A stretch of 64,000 nucleotides of DNA from Galerina marginata (taxonomy: Eukaryota > Basidiomycota > Agaricomycetes > Agaricales > Galerinaceae): contig JAECYW010000015.1 of NCBI GenBank assembly GCA_023014335.1, forward strand, positions 1,550,001 through 1,614,000, read 5' to 3'. This document shows positions 11,331 to 25,581 of the stretch, one piece after another. The notes below the pieces were generated by a model. It did no database searches. It was given only the letters and a program-made list of their open reading frames with translations, and was not told the origin of the DNA. The translations under genes and the position numbers were made by a program. Position 1 is the first letter of the stretch; each line of letters starts with the position of its first letter.

Positions 11331-14300
11331 TTTTTCCCAACTCGTTATAAATGTCGCTTGGGCTCCGAGATTGAGAATTCCACTGGAACGGTGTCATGGA
11401 TCCCGCAGACTTCGACTTGAATCAATTCTTGGACGATACATCAATTGATTCTGACGAAGATGGTGTTTGAAGCTGCAGACCGTTAAGCCCGAAAATATGG
11501 TTCTTTCGAGCTATTTTAATTTCGAGATCATAATTTTGGAGTTCAACTGTGTTCAAAAGCAAAACGGAATGACGTGTGAGGAGCCTGGAATCAAGAGCAG
11601 AATCGCGGGAAACGAAGCCCACCCTAATGTCAGGGGTCCGTGAGAAACATTATGTTTCCCGTCATTTCTTTCTTCCTTTCCCCCAGATCGCGCTGTCTCG
11701 CCTACCACCTCAATGCTCTCTGTGCGCTGCCATTTCCTCGATGACTTTCATATGAATAAGTCGGCTTTTGCTTTCCTCTGTGTCCTATCTGGCTTGACTA
11801 AGGCTTAAGGTGCGCTAATTCGCACTTGTTCTCGACATCGCTCACAATCTCACCCACTTCCGTCGTTTATAGCTTCGTTGGCTCCTAGTTGTCAACCAAT
11901 ATGGCATCCTTCTCCCCGAGTCGCCTCGTGGTCATGTGTTCGCTCTTAGCGTTGTGACAGGATCCGGCTCGAATTGGCGATCTTGAGAGGACCACCTGTG
12001 TAATCAGTGGTGTGACATTAATGTCTAGTGGTACGCGCACTCTATTATGGTTTTTTTAATGTTTCCCTGACTCGTTGTGGTTCCTCTTCTAGGCGCATGT
12101 TTCTTAGTAAGCGAAGACTAATCAATAGCTGTTCGTAACTCCTTTTCTTGAATCTGATTCTGCCTCCGTCCTCTCTGAGTAGACCTGTCCTTCATTACGA
12201 CGTACTGACATAGTTTCTTTGTAAGTAACCATTCACATATTCTAGTGACCGTGCCGTCGGTGCCGATGATTAACTTTTGTGAGTACCCTTCCTATCTTCA
12301 CGCGTTAATAACTTTTTCTTACCTATCCCACCAGTCGTCAGTACGTCTACCCTGAAGGTACCTCAAGCTCTGAAGGCACATATCTCATAGCCATCCGCTT
12401 ACTCAGAAAACGTCCCCTGTTCTTCAAAGCAGCCTAAATCAAAGCCGACCCAAACGGCCGCACTTACATCTGTGTTTCCCGTTTGCTACCTTCCATCGGA
12501 CTATTCCTTCGAACTTTTCCTGCCTTTCGCTTCTTACCCTTAGACCCTACCATTACTGGCGGTCGCCAACCCTGAAGCGCGAAACCAGGGTGTACGGATT
12601 TCTCCGCCTTCCTAAGGCTGTACCAGCCCGTCGTCACCGACGTTGCAACATGACCCTTGCTCAGAGCGGCACCAGCGTCAATTTAACGTCTTTCCTTACC
12701 AGTACCTGCCCCCATTTTCCCGACGTCTTCTCACAATCTCTTGGATGTCAGGGGTGTTCAGTGTCGCAACGAAGCGATCAGGTACGTGTCTCCAGGTTTG
12801 TCTCTTGCTTTGAGGTCGAAGCTGAATACGCTTGTTGGTCTGTAGCTCTCTGTTGGTGATGTTACGTTCGGTCCAAGATCCGCTCTTGCTCGCGGACCTT
12901 GCACTTCAAGCACCAGATTAACGCATTTCATACGTGTTTTCCGCCCCACTTATTAAGCTCCCGCCGCTGCATTTCTCGTTACAACGGGAAAGAGAGCTTG
13001 GCTTTGCTTTCCCGTTATTTCCCGAAAGTCAACGGAGCGCCGTCTCGACCGCCTCTTTTGAGCTTCCAATGCACATACTTGCCTCTCTATTACAATTTTC
13101 TACGATAATCAATCGCCACGTCGGTTCTTCGTCTGGCTGCGTGCCTCGAGCTGAATTTCCACCATCTTTCCGCGACTGGTTATCGCCGGTCTTTTCCGTC
13201 GTTTCGGCTTTCAGGTTCCTTCGTTAACCTTCTCAACTTCAAGGCAGCAAGTGAGATGTTCTACCAACCAACTTAATGCCCTCCTTGCTTGTCCTGTTCG
13301 CCTGTGGAAGCAGTCGGAGCCACTGATGCCCAGATTCGCCCAACCACACTGACATCCAACAAACCCCGTATATCGGGACCCCCTCGTTCCCCATTCCATG
13401 AAGCAACCTCCGACGAGCGATTCCTGTTTGTGTGGAATTCTCCACGCTTTATTACCGGGTTGGTGAACCGTGGACTATCCGATTTGTTGTTACTTGTTTG
13501 CGCTTGAAGGCGTTGGCTTTCCGGGACTCGGGCCGTCACGCGCTTCGATAAATTCTTTCGACGACTTTTATGTGTATTCATGTATTCATATTTAGGATAT
13601 GATAGCGGCAAGACTCAACATAATTCTCGCTGCAGTTCAGAGGCGCATTATTTCCCACTGCATGCAATACAAGTTGATGTATGGTTCCAATAAACATACC
13701 TAGAATTCTACCACGTCTTCTACGACGCCAATCCAAAAACTTGAAGTTGCTCAATGGGCATTTACTAAGTTAGCCGAATGTATGTTTTAGGATGTACCAA
13801 CCCCATCTAAATCATGCTTATCGTTAATCATGCTTAAATCCACAAATATGAGCTAATAAACTCCGAATGCCATGTTGAACGGTCAAAGTTGTACGGCATG
13901 GAGGCTGTTGTGTCAGAAAATTGGACGTGTTTTTGACAATTCGCCATCCACTCATTTGGTATGCGGCTTTAGGCCGTACAGGCACCATCTGAACCCGCAC
14001 AACCCGACTCATTAAATAAAGTCGACTTGACTCACAAGAGCCTGATTCTCCGAGTTGCTTTTCTGTCGACGTACTGTACGGCGACGACGACGGTCTTCAC
14101 CGTTTCACGGTTGCCTATTTATGCTATTTTTTCTGACTCCAATAACACGCCTATATAATACTGATAACCTCCCGCTACATTCTCTAAAAAAATGAACTAT
14201 CCAGCTAATTTTACTCAACGCCACCGAACTCGCTCTGTCATTCTGTCCCTGTCATCGATAATCATGGCACCAGCGCACCCGACGTGGACGTTGGCCGGCA

Positions 14301-15045
14301 TCTCACACCTCAGCTTTCTACCGATCAGATTTAACTCGTCCAGATACATATTGAACGGCCAGCTATTCTCGGCTATCAGAATAAAAGAGGGTTTCTTATC
14401 CCTACACCGGTAGCATCCCTCAGTTGTCTCCTCGGTATTGAACGTTATGAACTTACCGGTGCCACAAATAATTTTTTAATATTCACATCTTAAACCAAAT
14501 GACTACTAGATTGTACGTCATTTCGTTCTCTCTCACCCCCGGTTAATGAATGCTTAACATTCAAGCGAATTTTTCTACACGCTGTTATCTCGGGAAATCT
14601 GGACTACTTGAAGCCGAATTTATGTTCTGTTCCCTTGTTTTGGTTGATTAGTCTTCAGAGAAACACTGAAGTAACTATTCACGATGGCGATCGTTCAGTG
14701 GTGGCTGGTATATTCCAATGGCTAGTTTCATCTCAATAATGCGGGCGTTTCAATTCACGAACTCAAATTTCTCATATATGGGCAACGTACAAAATTTCCA
14801 GTCTAAGAGCACGAGGTTACCATGTTTTGATCAGGTTGCAGTGGTAAGTCCAGTAGAAGAGTTCTGCACCTTCCCACAAAATGTCTGTGCCATTACACTG
14901 GGTGTTATTGACCGTGATACCGACAACAAAATCCCTCGGAAAATGTTTCAAACCTCACACAGAAAGTGTATAAAGGGAGGCGTTTCTAGTACCAAACGCT
15001 TCAGAATACTCCGGTACTCTCTACATCAATCTTCCCTCCATTAAA
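11331..15045. other. Long gene-poor stretch, partly pyrimidine-rich
   Basis: I cannot support a gene here. A 24-codon open frame at 11397-11471 starts MDPADFDLNQFLDD and stops at once, so it could be the relic of a first exon. From about 11640 to 13600 the plus strand is rich in C and T with many short open frames and no recognisable domain, which would fit a decayed retroelement. I found no clear long terminal repeats, primer-binding site or reverse transcriptase motifs. Confidence 0.35.
14969..14975 (+). promoter_or_regulatory. TATA box of the peroxidase gene
   Basis: TATAAAG lies 77 bases before the peroxidase ATG, within the usual spacing for a TATA-driven basidiomycete gene. Confidence 0.5.
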
Positions 15046-16831
<1,786 letters not shown>

Positions 16832-17660
16832 AATTTACCAAGCATAGCCGCCGTTCAACTTCAAATCAAGATATTTATTTTCTTTCTTGGTGTATTTTTA
16901 TTTCAAACTTCCCCTGTATGTTGAACTACGTGTACAACAAATCCGAGCCTAAGAGAAAGTTTCGGGAACATCCATTGCTTCATTCGTACCAGAACGCGTG
17001 TTTTTCTGATGACGGACTTTTTTCATAGCTGAAGCTATCAGTGCAGGTCATGCAACCTCAACGCCTGAGTCTACTACGGCAGCTTCAAGGTCAAGACCAG
17101 TAACGTAAAAATGGACCTGAATATCGCATACCTGGAGGTGTTCCCAAGAGGTTTTTCGTCCGACATTTCCTGGAAGAAAGAAAGCAAAGTTGTAACATTA
17201 GTTATTTTCCCTTACTCTTCGTACGACGCTGAGTTCATTGACCAATATAATGATTTCATCGTACCCTCTGTGATTTTACAGCTCGATTTACGGGAGTCCT
17301 TAGAAAGTATGAAATGGAATTGAACCAGTGGTTTCGAATTAAAACAAAGGTATTATACCTAAATATACCTAATTAGACTGCGATATTGTTGAGGAGGATT
17401 GCATGTAATCAACTAAGTAGAGGGTAAAGGTTTCGCGATACGAAACTTCAGCGGAAGCGAACGAGCCATGTCTGCCAACACGTGTACCATACCTAATCCT
17501 TTCCATTTGCTCCTACGAAACAGTAGACAGTCGAATCTAAGACGAAGGAAGACCAGTGACGAATTCGAACCTGTGGTTTAGATCAAGGCACAACAGCGTC
17601 CCTTGGTTGCAGGAGTTTGAAAAAGGTTGTCCTTCATAGAATCCCATCCGCATAACACCC
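16832..17660. other. Intergenic
   Basis: This is the 3' flank of the peroxidase gene. Only short open frames are present, and none is supported. Confidence 0.4.
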
Positions 17661-17664
17661 TTCA

Positions 17665-18159
17665 TCACATTCCATCGCCGTCGTCGTGAAGACTTGGGGT
17701 AGTAGCAGCAGCGAGGGCGGTGCTGATTCTCACGCGGAGGCTGCCTGCGTCGGGTCCGGAAGGTGAGGCAACTGGGTTCCCATAACGTGCGAGCTTCTCG
17801 TCGCCGACTCCAGGAACAGAGCGAGGACAGTCGCTGTCGGAGTCCGTGTCCGAGCCGGTACATAGATGAACTTCAAATGAACTGTTGTTATTGGTGGCTA
17901 GTTTGCAATTAAGAAAAGAAGAAATAAGCGTCAGCATGAGCATTTCGGACTTAGGTGAGAGCAGAGACGAAAATGACGAAAAAAGCGCGAAAAGAACGAA
18001 CCAGAAATGGCACTGCCATCGAACAGCATCGAACTCGACCTCCTCAACATCGCCCTGAGCTGCAACAGCAGGTTTACAATTTGCCACTGCAGCTTTCACC
18101 CTCTCCAGCTGCTTGTAAACCCCACCTAACCCGCTCATCCGCCTCCAGAATGCGTACAA
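17665..18159 (-). CDS. Possible small unknown protein
   Basis: An open frame of 164 codons starts at 18159, and a second Met lies at codon 8 (MSGLGGVYKQLERVK). The first 50 residues look like a soluble alpha-helical segment, and a hydrophobic run WFVLFALFSSFSSLL follows. That run may be an unspliced intron, because a GT donor precedes it and a CACCTAAG acceptor follows. The C-terminal part is acidic and Ser-rich. I do not recognise the product. It could be a chance frame. Confidence 0.25.
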   Translation of the reverse strand: MYAFWRRMSGLGGVYKQLERVKAAVANCKPAVAAQGDVEEVEFDAVRWQCHFWFVLFALFSSFSSLLSPKSEMLMLTLISSFLNCKLATNNNSSFEVHLCTGSDTDSDSDCPRSVPGVGDEKLARYGNPVASPSGPDAGSLRVRISTALAAATTPSLHDDGDGM

Positions 18160-18508
18160 GCGATGAGTTCCCTCAAGTTTGGTAGAGGGAATTGGAACAG
18201 GACTGGCGAAACGACTCGACTGTTCACGCGGTACTCGGTGGATAAGGGCACGGTGAGAGCTGCTCGAAATGTGCGCCAGCCCACCTAGCTCATCCCCAAA
18301 TCAACTCCTACACTATGTCCATGCTAAAAACTGTGGAGCGCTGCCACCTCGACGTTCAAAAGGTGGAGTAGGAGGCGATGTCTGGGGGAGGATATCGGGA
18401 AGGGCTGTCGGGGCGATGTTGCAGCTTAGTCAAATCATATTTGTCACACCGTGCGAACCAAATCTGCCTGTTTTATTCTAAACAAATGGCCCATTACAGA
18501 TGCGACGT

Positions 18509-19809
18509 TTAACGTATTAACGCCACGGCTTTCTTCCATTCATCCTCAACCGGGGTTCCCCTCTTAAACAACTAGTTAATTAAAAAAAATCAGCCACTCT
18601 TATAAATGGGAAAATAGTGAAATAACAAACCGATTCTGCCTCTTCGAGCGCGCAGGAGTACTCAAAGTCTTTGTCTACGGTAAGGTCCAAATCTGAATCC
18701 GCCATCTTGTATACTGCGTCCAACAGGGAGGCGGCTCCTTCGTCAATTTTCTTTGCAATGGTAGATGTCACCTCTAAAATATCGTCTTTGAAATAACCTT
18801 TCAGGTCATCTGAACTCGTCGGTGTTTTGCCATTTTTTACAGCCGTGAAAAAGGCCCCTTTCTGTAATAATGAATACAATTTTAGGATATATGGTGATGA
18901 CCGACAGCAAAAAATGACATACGTTTCCATTGAAGGTTGGGTCGATGAAAAAGAGGCCTGTTGGGTCGTTCGCATTGAGCTTCAGACTGCGGATAAACTC
19001 TTCCGTCATTTGCTTGTCGGCTTGTTCTTTGACCCGTCCACTCCACGCGTCGCGTATTCCATTCCATGCTTTGCAAAACCCAGCGTCTTCAAGGGCTTTC
19101 ACGATAAGTTGAAGTTCTATCACATGATCTGCCGACTATTCAGGTCAGATGTAATATCGGCGATCATAAACACATACCGCATTGTTGTTCTTTCGTTTTG
19201 CTCTCGAGCTCCTATTGGAGATTCAGACTGGTCCGATATAGCGAGTTTTATGAAGCGAAATCCACTTACGTCCCACGGGACCCAAGCTAGTTTCCCTGCA
19301 CTACTTTTAATGTAGCCCGGATTGCCAATACACATTTGTGAAGATTTTCCACGTATTTTCATTCCGCAAAGCTGGATTTCGGATTTCGCACGAGGTAAAA
19401 GAAGGTGCTTGACGAGGGAAAGCGGCTTGGGAGATGAGGCATGAGGTGTTGGAGACGAGGCATGGGACTGTGGCTTCGAGGATGAGGCCAGATGGGTTGG
19501 AGACAAGGCATGGCCTGTTGAAGACAAGGTATGGCCTGTTGAAGACGAGGTATGGCTTGTTGAAGACGAGGTATGGCTTGTTGAAGACGAGGCATGGAGT
19601 GTTGGGGACGAGGCACGGCTTGTTGGAGATGCGCGTCGCTGGCATTTCCTGGACCCGTTGGGCTTGAAAGGAAACAATATTCAACGGGAATCGACAGGGT
19701 CGTAAAATGAGAGTACCTTTTTGGGAGGAGTTTTCGGAGTTGAGGTTGGTGCTGATAAAACGGTCAACGCGAGTGCGAGGAGGAGGAAAAGGGTTATGAG
19801 CTTGTTCAT
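18509..19809 (-). CDS. Secreted protein with Ser/Thr-rich repeat region
   Basis: Seen: five exons (19809-19717, 19662-19270, 19135-18923, 18861-18631, 18562-18509) join in frame to 327 aa. Residues 1-20 form a clear signal peptide (MNKLITLFLLLALALTVLSA). A Ser/Thr/His-rich region follows, built from tandem 7-residue units such as HTSSSTS and HALSPT. A folded-looking C-terminal half of about 190 residues carries Cys residues and a helical segment (EEFIRSLKLNANDP). The last exon ends DEWKKAVALIR. I do not recognise the domain. Inference: a secreted, probably O-glycosylated protein of unknown function. A TATAAAAG motif lies on the minus strand at 19938-19931, about 120 bases upstream of the start. 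Confidence 0.7.
19500..19625. repeat. 21-bp coding tandem repeat
   Basis: About six units of 21 bases (plus-strand consensus near GGCYTGTTGAAGACGAGGYAT) lie inside exon 2 of the secreted protein and encode its 7-residue repeats. The unit length keeps the frame, so copy-number change would alter linker length without breaking the protein. Confidence 0.8.
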
Positions 19810-20742
19810 GATGAAGGGTAGGTTCTGTTGCTTGTTAAGTTTGGGAGCTGGCCGGCCAGCGGTCAGTAGATAGGCAGTAAGGGGAAGATGACACCAGGTC
19901 TCTCTGAGGGCTCCAGCCACATTTGCATCACTTTTATACTCAAGCTCACAAAAAATACCAGCTAAAATATACTAAATTGTGCCCAAAAAGCGAAAAATCT
20001 GAGTCTCGAATGCAATGCTTTCAGGAGTATAGTTCCACTCAGGCATCTTTGATGGTAGAGACGAATTCTGTGCCAACAACAGCGCCAACTGAAAGCCGCC
20101 ATCGTCTGTTATGCTTAATTAAGAGAGGCTATAATTACCCGGTCAAAATGTAAGAAATGAAACAATGGAAGTTTAAATTGGAAGAGCTGGAAAGATGTGA
20201 GTAGCATTAGATGTAAGAGAATCAAAATGTGGTAACAGAAAAAGAGCCAGCGCTCAAGACAGAAGTTAAAGATACTTAGGCAAGCGTTTCGCGTAATTTC
20301 GGAGAAATGCCTTGATTTAAAGTATTTCTAGGGCGGTTCATGATGGCTCCGATTGGCTGAAAAAAAATTCTGTCAATGACTTTTCGATCAGAAACACCGT
20401 CAGAGCTAAACCAGTCGTATTGATGGGGTCCACTCTGACTCCCAGTGGTTGAAAATGCCGGGAATAATTTTTTAACTAGGTCGCGAGTACTAACATTCGA
20501 AAGTGGCTGTGCTCAACAGGCATGCATAAGCTGTCAATAGGGATAACGAACACCGAGATGTCCTCGATTTACATAGAACCAGCGTCCTTGCGATTGTATG
20601 TCAGAAGCATGATGCAACTTGGATGCAACAGTCAATCATAGTTACAGATGCGCCGGATGATATTTTCGACAGTACTTGGGCTCACAGGCTTCTCATGTAA
20701 ACCCACCGCTAATACGGACAACACTTCCATACTAAACAAAAC
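19810..20742. other. Intergenic
   Basis: It contains the TATA-like motif of the secreted-protein gene near 19935. I see no gene or repeat in the rest. Confidence 0.4.
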
Positions 20743-21621
20743 CTACGTGATGAAAACATCCCGCTGCCATCCATGGAGACGATAGTCTCGCCATAGAACA
20801 TCAAACTGTTTGACAATATTCCACAAGCGTTGACGGTTCCGCATCGAATCGGAATCGTAGCAAGATTGCACGAAGTCGAGGAACGGGAATGACGGAGAGT
20901 GAATTGATGTCTCTGTGTTGGATAAGTTGGAATTCGGTGGTGATGCTGTAGCGAGCCACTCCATTGCTACATGCATTCGATCCTTTTCACCGGTTATAGT
21001 CCCAACTGGAAGGATCCAAAACTCCGATCCCTCCAGCACGGCTCCCTTGATCACCTGGTTCAAAAATGCAGGCTCAGTAATGAGGGAACGGAGGTTTCGT
21101 GACGCGGAAGACAAGGAAAGGAGGGATTGAACCGGTAGCTGTCGAAAAATGTCGAATAGAAGTTCGGTAGGGATGGTAGTGAACATATGGCTCGACGGGG
21201 AGGCGGGAAAACGCATGAACGTAAGTGAGGGGGAGTCGCTCGGAGAAGACCTGCAGACAGTACACTTCTGCTCTGATCGCTCCTCTGTACCTCCTTCATC
21301 GTCGACGACAATGCCATAGAACCGGCCATAGGAATCATATTGGTCTAAAAGTCGAATTTCGACATCTCGACCGGAGGGGTTGCGGCTATGCTCGTCAAAA
21401 GGGCAGACCCAGTTCTCGTCAAAGTGTCCAATTCCGATGGAATCAAAATATTCCCAGTCTGAAATATTGTCAGGAAATTTAGGTGCGAGGTCGTATATGT
21501 CTCTGTGTTCTGGGGACGGTAAAGTGATTTCGAGACCATTTGTCACGATAGAAGTTACATCTTCAAGACTCAGAAAAACCTGGCCATACGAGAGAATCTC
21601 GGAAGCCATCGTAGTGAACAC
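20743..21621 (-). CDS. F-box domain protein
   Basis: Seen: a single open frame of 292 aa. Residues about 146-195 match an F-box, with IPTELLFDIFRQLP, then a Leu/Ser-rich helix (QSLLSLSSASRNLRSL). Family knowledge: the F-box binds Skp1 and recruits substrates to SCF ubiquitin ligases. The protein lacks visible leucine-rich or WD repeats. The N-terminal 140 residues are acidic and resemble Agaricomycete F-box proteins that carry the box internally. Odd point: the protein starts MFTTMASEILS and the F-box starts MFTTIPTELLF, hinting at an internal duplication or that translation could begin at the second Met. The frame may continue past a possible donor at its end (GTAGGT), so the C-terminus is uncertain. 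Confidence 0.75.
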   Translation of the reverse strand: MFTTMASEILSYGQVFLSLEDVTSIVTNGLEITLPSPEHRDIYDLAPKFPDNISDWEYFDSIGIGHFDENWVCPFDEHSRNPSGRDVEIRLLDQYDSYGRFYGIVVDDEGGTEERSEQKCTVCRSSPSDSPSLTFMRFPASPSSHMFTTIPTELLFDIFRQLPVQSLLSLSSASRNLRSLITEPAFLNQVIKGAVLEGSEFWILPVGTITGEKDRMHVAMEWLATASPPNSNLSNTETSIHSPSFPFLDFVQSCYDSDSMRNRQRLWNIVKQFDVLWRDYRLHGWQRDVFIT

Positions 21622-23211
21622 TAGTTCAAGCTATTCTGTATCAATTAGGCGAGTAGGGCCCCCCAAGGGTGAAATGCCGCTAAGCGGGCAAAGCATTAGG
21701 TAGATCTTGGCGGGGAAAAAATGACAGGTCCAGGAGCTAGGCTGTAGTCCTTCACCACGATGCTGTGTGGCAACCCACCCGAAAAGCCAGAGCTATAGAC
21801 CCAAAGCTCGAGTAAAAAAAGACCCTGCTGGAGTTGAACCGCGTTGAAACGTTGACTGCTTGATGTTGTAACCAGAGAATAAAATTTGCAACATGATTCG
21901 TCAAGTCAAGTTGTTGTCGGAGATCAAATAAAAACAGAAAGTTCTGTGTCCGCTGACAGGGAGCCATCACTGCCGATGCTCGGAGTCCGAGGGCTCACAT
22001 CACATCATTTTTGTTTGCGACTATGCATCCCCGAATCTGAATTATTTTCTAAACTGGGATTACAAGACTTTCGTTTCATGGCTCATTCGGAGTCATCGAG
22101 TGTGTATGAACTATATTTTACTGGGTCATCCTCCCACCATTTTCAATGTCGTCTGCTTCGATTTGCCTTGGGTGCTTCAACACCAGCAACCGTCAATACA
22201 CCAAATCCCGGGTCTTATAAATCTCAAATTGTATCCAAACTTTTGTGTCGAATTAATATAGTTCAGTTTCAAAACGGCTTGCCGCCAGTCCTTTCCCCGA
22301 CCCTTCATTCGAAACGAGGAATCGTCGCTGGCTAAATTTGACAGCCCAGGAATTCACCCATTGACTCATCAATCGGGCCCTCTATCCTTGCTCCGCGGTC
22401 CAAGGCTCAAGGAATCCGATACCTCTCCTTCATTTCTCCCTTGATGCCCTTCCATTTTCTATCGATCATCCTTCACTTCTTTCGATTTTAATAGATTAAT
22501 GCCGACTCATCCTCACCGCTCACCCAAGGCCACCGCCATGTTCCCAATCCCAAGAAGGACGGTGGATATTTTGGGCAGGCTCTCCTAGTGACTACATACG
22601 AGTAAATACTGTTTCTCAAACTTTCATGGATATTATTCTACGACGCCGGTCACAGACTGTTTCTGCGTTTAGACACATCTGCGCCACTGCTTGTGGGGGA
22701 AAAAAGCTTCGTAAAAGGCTCTGGGTAGCCATAAGTAACGCGAGCGTCTACCTAGATTTTGACCACGGGTAACTATAATTTTCACTCCCTTGCCATCATC
22801 TGGCATCAACCGTCTGGCACCCGGGGTTGACGGAATTGGCAGTTTTTTTATACTGTACATGAAGTTATATTCATTTTGTGTTTAAATGCTGAACGCCGAA
22901 GCAACGATCTCTGTTGTTGAATTACTCGTACAACAACGAACAGTAGCTCTGGACTGCGCCTCCTTCGCTGATGAAACGTGATTGTAAACAAAGTAGAAAA
23001 CTGTGCGTTACCTGCTTGGAGATAATCACATTTCTCCGAGTCCAGGTTCAAGGAACCGCTATATAATGTGGTTCAAGATTTCACGAAAGGCCAACGATTG
23101 AGCTGGTCTCTTTCATTCACCCTCACAGCAAACTTTGGTTGACCCAATTCTCCTTCGCGTTCTCGAAACCACGCAAACATTCTCTCACCGAAAACGACTT
23201 TGCATTCGATC
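21622..23211. other. Intergenic
   Basis: I see only short or low-quality open frames. A plus-strand frame of 149 codons at 21889-22335 lacks any recognisable domain. The motif TATAAT near 23062 may serve the gene that follows. Confidence 0.35.
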
Positions 23212-24983
23212 ATGACCTTCCAATACTTTGTCAAGGTTTCTGCTCCTATAGACCTATTCTTTGTTCACTAAATTCATTTTATCTTATCCCAGGTTTCGTT
23301 AATTCTCTGTGGCCTACAGCTTGCCTCTGCTTTGCCTGCCAGTAAAATTGCAGGGTCCGCGGATATCAAGCATGTCATGCAGCATACCCATGAAGACTCG
23401 TACTACCGCAGAGACGGTTCATCAATTTACGCAAGATCATCAAACTGTTCTCCGTTAACGCTCGACCAGGTCAAAGCATGTGAGCCAATTTACTGCAATC
23501 ATTCGGATTGGAACTATGCTCATATCGTGGCGTTTTTGCAGTACCGGGATGGCCTAAAATCCAGAAATATGCCTCCGATACTTACGGTGACGGCAGTGTG
23601 AATATTGTGGTCAACCCACCGGAGGTAAACCAGCCCTAATCATCTAAGACGCTTAACCTTGCTCATTTTTATTGGAGTATCTCGACTCTCCTGCAATTGT
23701 CTGTATGCAAGACGGAGTGGTTCCAATCAACATGCAAGGTAGGAATTACCGAACCCTGGTCTATATTTTTGACTTTTAATTCTAATATCTTTCAATTAGG
23801 AAAGCCTATATGTATCACAGACAATACAGAGATGATAGGAGGAATGGATGGCACATCAGGGAAACACAGGCTGAAACTAGAACAGTCGTATTCAAACAAT
23901 GGGTCCTGGACAGTTACAAGTAGGTCTAACGATTCATTTATATTTTGAACTTCTAACAAATCAATTTTATTAACTACGTATTACAGAGGAAAGTTCTTTA
24001 ACTGTTGGCACCTCGCTCAGCATCACCGTTGGAATTCCCGACATTGGCCTTGGGATTGCGGCCGGTGCTACTACTTCCACTACTGTCACCAATTCCCTTA
24101 CCAACAGGTGGGCTATATTCCACAGATTTGGTTAAACAGGGGTGTTGATAATTGTTCTGCCCAGCTTCTCGACAACTGTTGGCGACAACGGTTCACAGAT
24201 GGTAGAATATGAAGTCAAAGATGGTCAAACATGCACAGGATCAGTAAGCTCCATTCATTCGTCGAAGACAGTGCAACTAGGGCGCTTAACCTCACGTTGC
24301 AGATAGAAACAAAATCGTGTCATATTCAGGGCACAGGATCTGCTGCTCTCGTTGCAAGTGGCGCGGTGTGGTTCAATTACGACGATGCGGTATGTACTGA
24401 TTTTATCCACCGAAGTTGCGCTGACAGTTACTCTTTAGAGAGCGCCAAAGAATGATCCGAAAGGGGCCAAGCATTATAAATGTGCGTTTCAAATTCCACG
24501 AGTTAATGGGTAATTTTAAATTCCGTCGCAGATGCCATCGACATTGCGTCTGTGCTCAAGGACATAGGTGACCGGTCCTCTTCCTTGACTTTTGCTGGAT
24601 CCATGCAACTATCAAGCAAGTCGCATTCTGAAGTTCACTGCTCTCCTGCGAATAATAAGGGTGAGGCCGCGAAGGCTGCGCCCAAAGCTGCCAACGCTCC
24701 GCCCAACGCCGTCAACGCTCCGCCCAATGCCACGCCTAACACTACCTCGACGAAGCCTAAGGCTGACAAGACGAAACCCAAGGCTGACAAGAAGAAACCT
24801 AAGGCCAACAAACCAAAGCCTAAAGCCAACAAGCCAAAGCCCAATGCTAACCAGGCGAAGCCTCAAGCTATCCCGGCCAGGCCTGTGGCTCCAAAGACTG
24901 CGCCTATGGGTATCAACACTCTACCTAAAGCTGCAGGGGCTCCCAACGTCGGGCCTAAAGCCCCAAGGGGTAGGCGTATGTAA
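23212..24983 (+). CDS. Secreted protein of unknown function with Lys/Pro repeat tail
   Basis: Seen: ten exons (the first three are 23212-23235, 23293-23479 and 23542-23624; the last is 24532-24983) join in frame to 418 aa. A signal peptide spans residues 1 to about 22 (VSLILCGLQLASALP). The middle has a long segment of alternating Ser/Thr and aliphatic residues around TVGTSLSITVGIPDIG, followed by TTSTTVTNS. The C-terminal region of about 110 residues is low complexity, with APPNA units and then repeated KPKADK and KPKANK units. Family knowledge: alternating Ser/Thr stretches with a GIP motif are seen in aerolysin-like beta-pore-forming proteins. That link is only suggestive and could be wrong. 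Inference: a secreted protein. The basic tail could bind polyanions or cell wall. Confidence 0.72.
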
Positions 24984-25581
24984 CTAGTACCACAAGTCAA
25001 TAGCTCCCACAAATACGAGTTGCTTTCTTAATGCCAGAAAACCTAAAAGCGTTAAATCCGGCACAATCTGGAAATTGAACCCGTACTTACCACCCGACCC
25101 AGTCACCATTGGTTCACGTTCGTTTCTCAACAACTTTGGGGTTATACCGCTTCGATCACAAAAAGAAAGGGAACCTCCATAATCATTGAGGTAGACACAG
25201 GTACGAAGATCGGCTTGAGCGCCAAAATTTTTGTTCACTTCCACTACCGTCTGCGAAGCGGGGAGCGTATCGTCACGGCCAGCAACAGCTATATATTTCA
25301 TTAAATATAGCTACAGTTCAGTAGCTAGACATACATCGAATGCTCAAGACTTAATTTGAAATCCGAGAATTATTTCCTTCATGATTTGGAGTCCATGGTA
25401 ATAGAACGGGGAAACGCGAAATTGCTCCTGGCATTCCGAAGGGAATAGTCAACTGCAAGAAATACTTCAACCTTCACGAATGTTTAGGGCATTAAAGAAT
25501 ATATATCATACATCGACTGCGCGACAAAAGTGTCCCTTTTGGGGTGGTATTAGTACAAGATAGCCAGTGGGTAACCTTATT
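24984..25581. other. Intergenic between convergent genes
   Basis: The secreted-protein gene and the dehydrogenase gene converge on this stretch. No other gene is supported. Confidence 0.4.

Noticed and set aside
11600..13600. Decayed LTR retrotransposon
   Set aside because: The composition fits, but no paired terminal repeats, primer-binding site or reverse transcriptase motif could be found.
21815..21900. Possible tRNA on the minus strand, because GGTTCAACTCC matches a B-box
   Set aside because: The T-arm and acceptor stem do not pair, and no matching A-box and anticodon arm could be drawn.
21886..22335. A 149-codon open frame on the plus strand
   Set aside because: No domain, no exon structure, and composition like the surrounding non-coding DNA.
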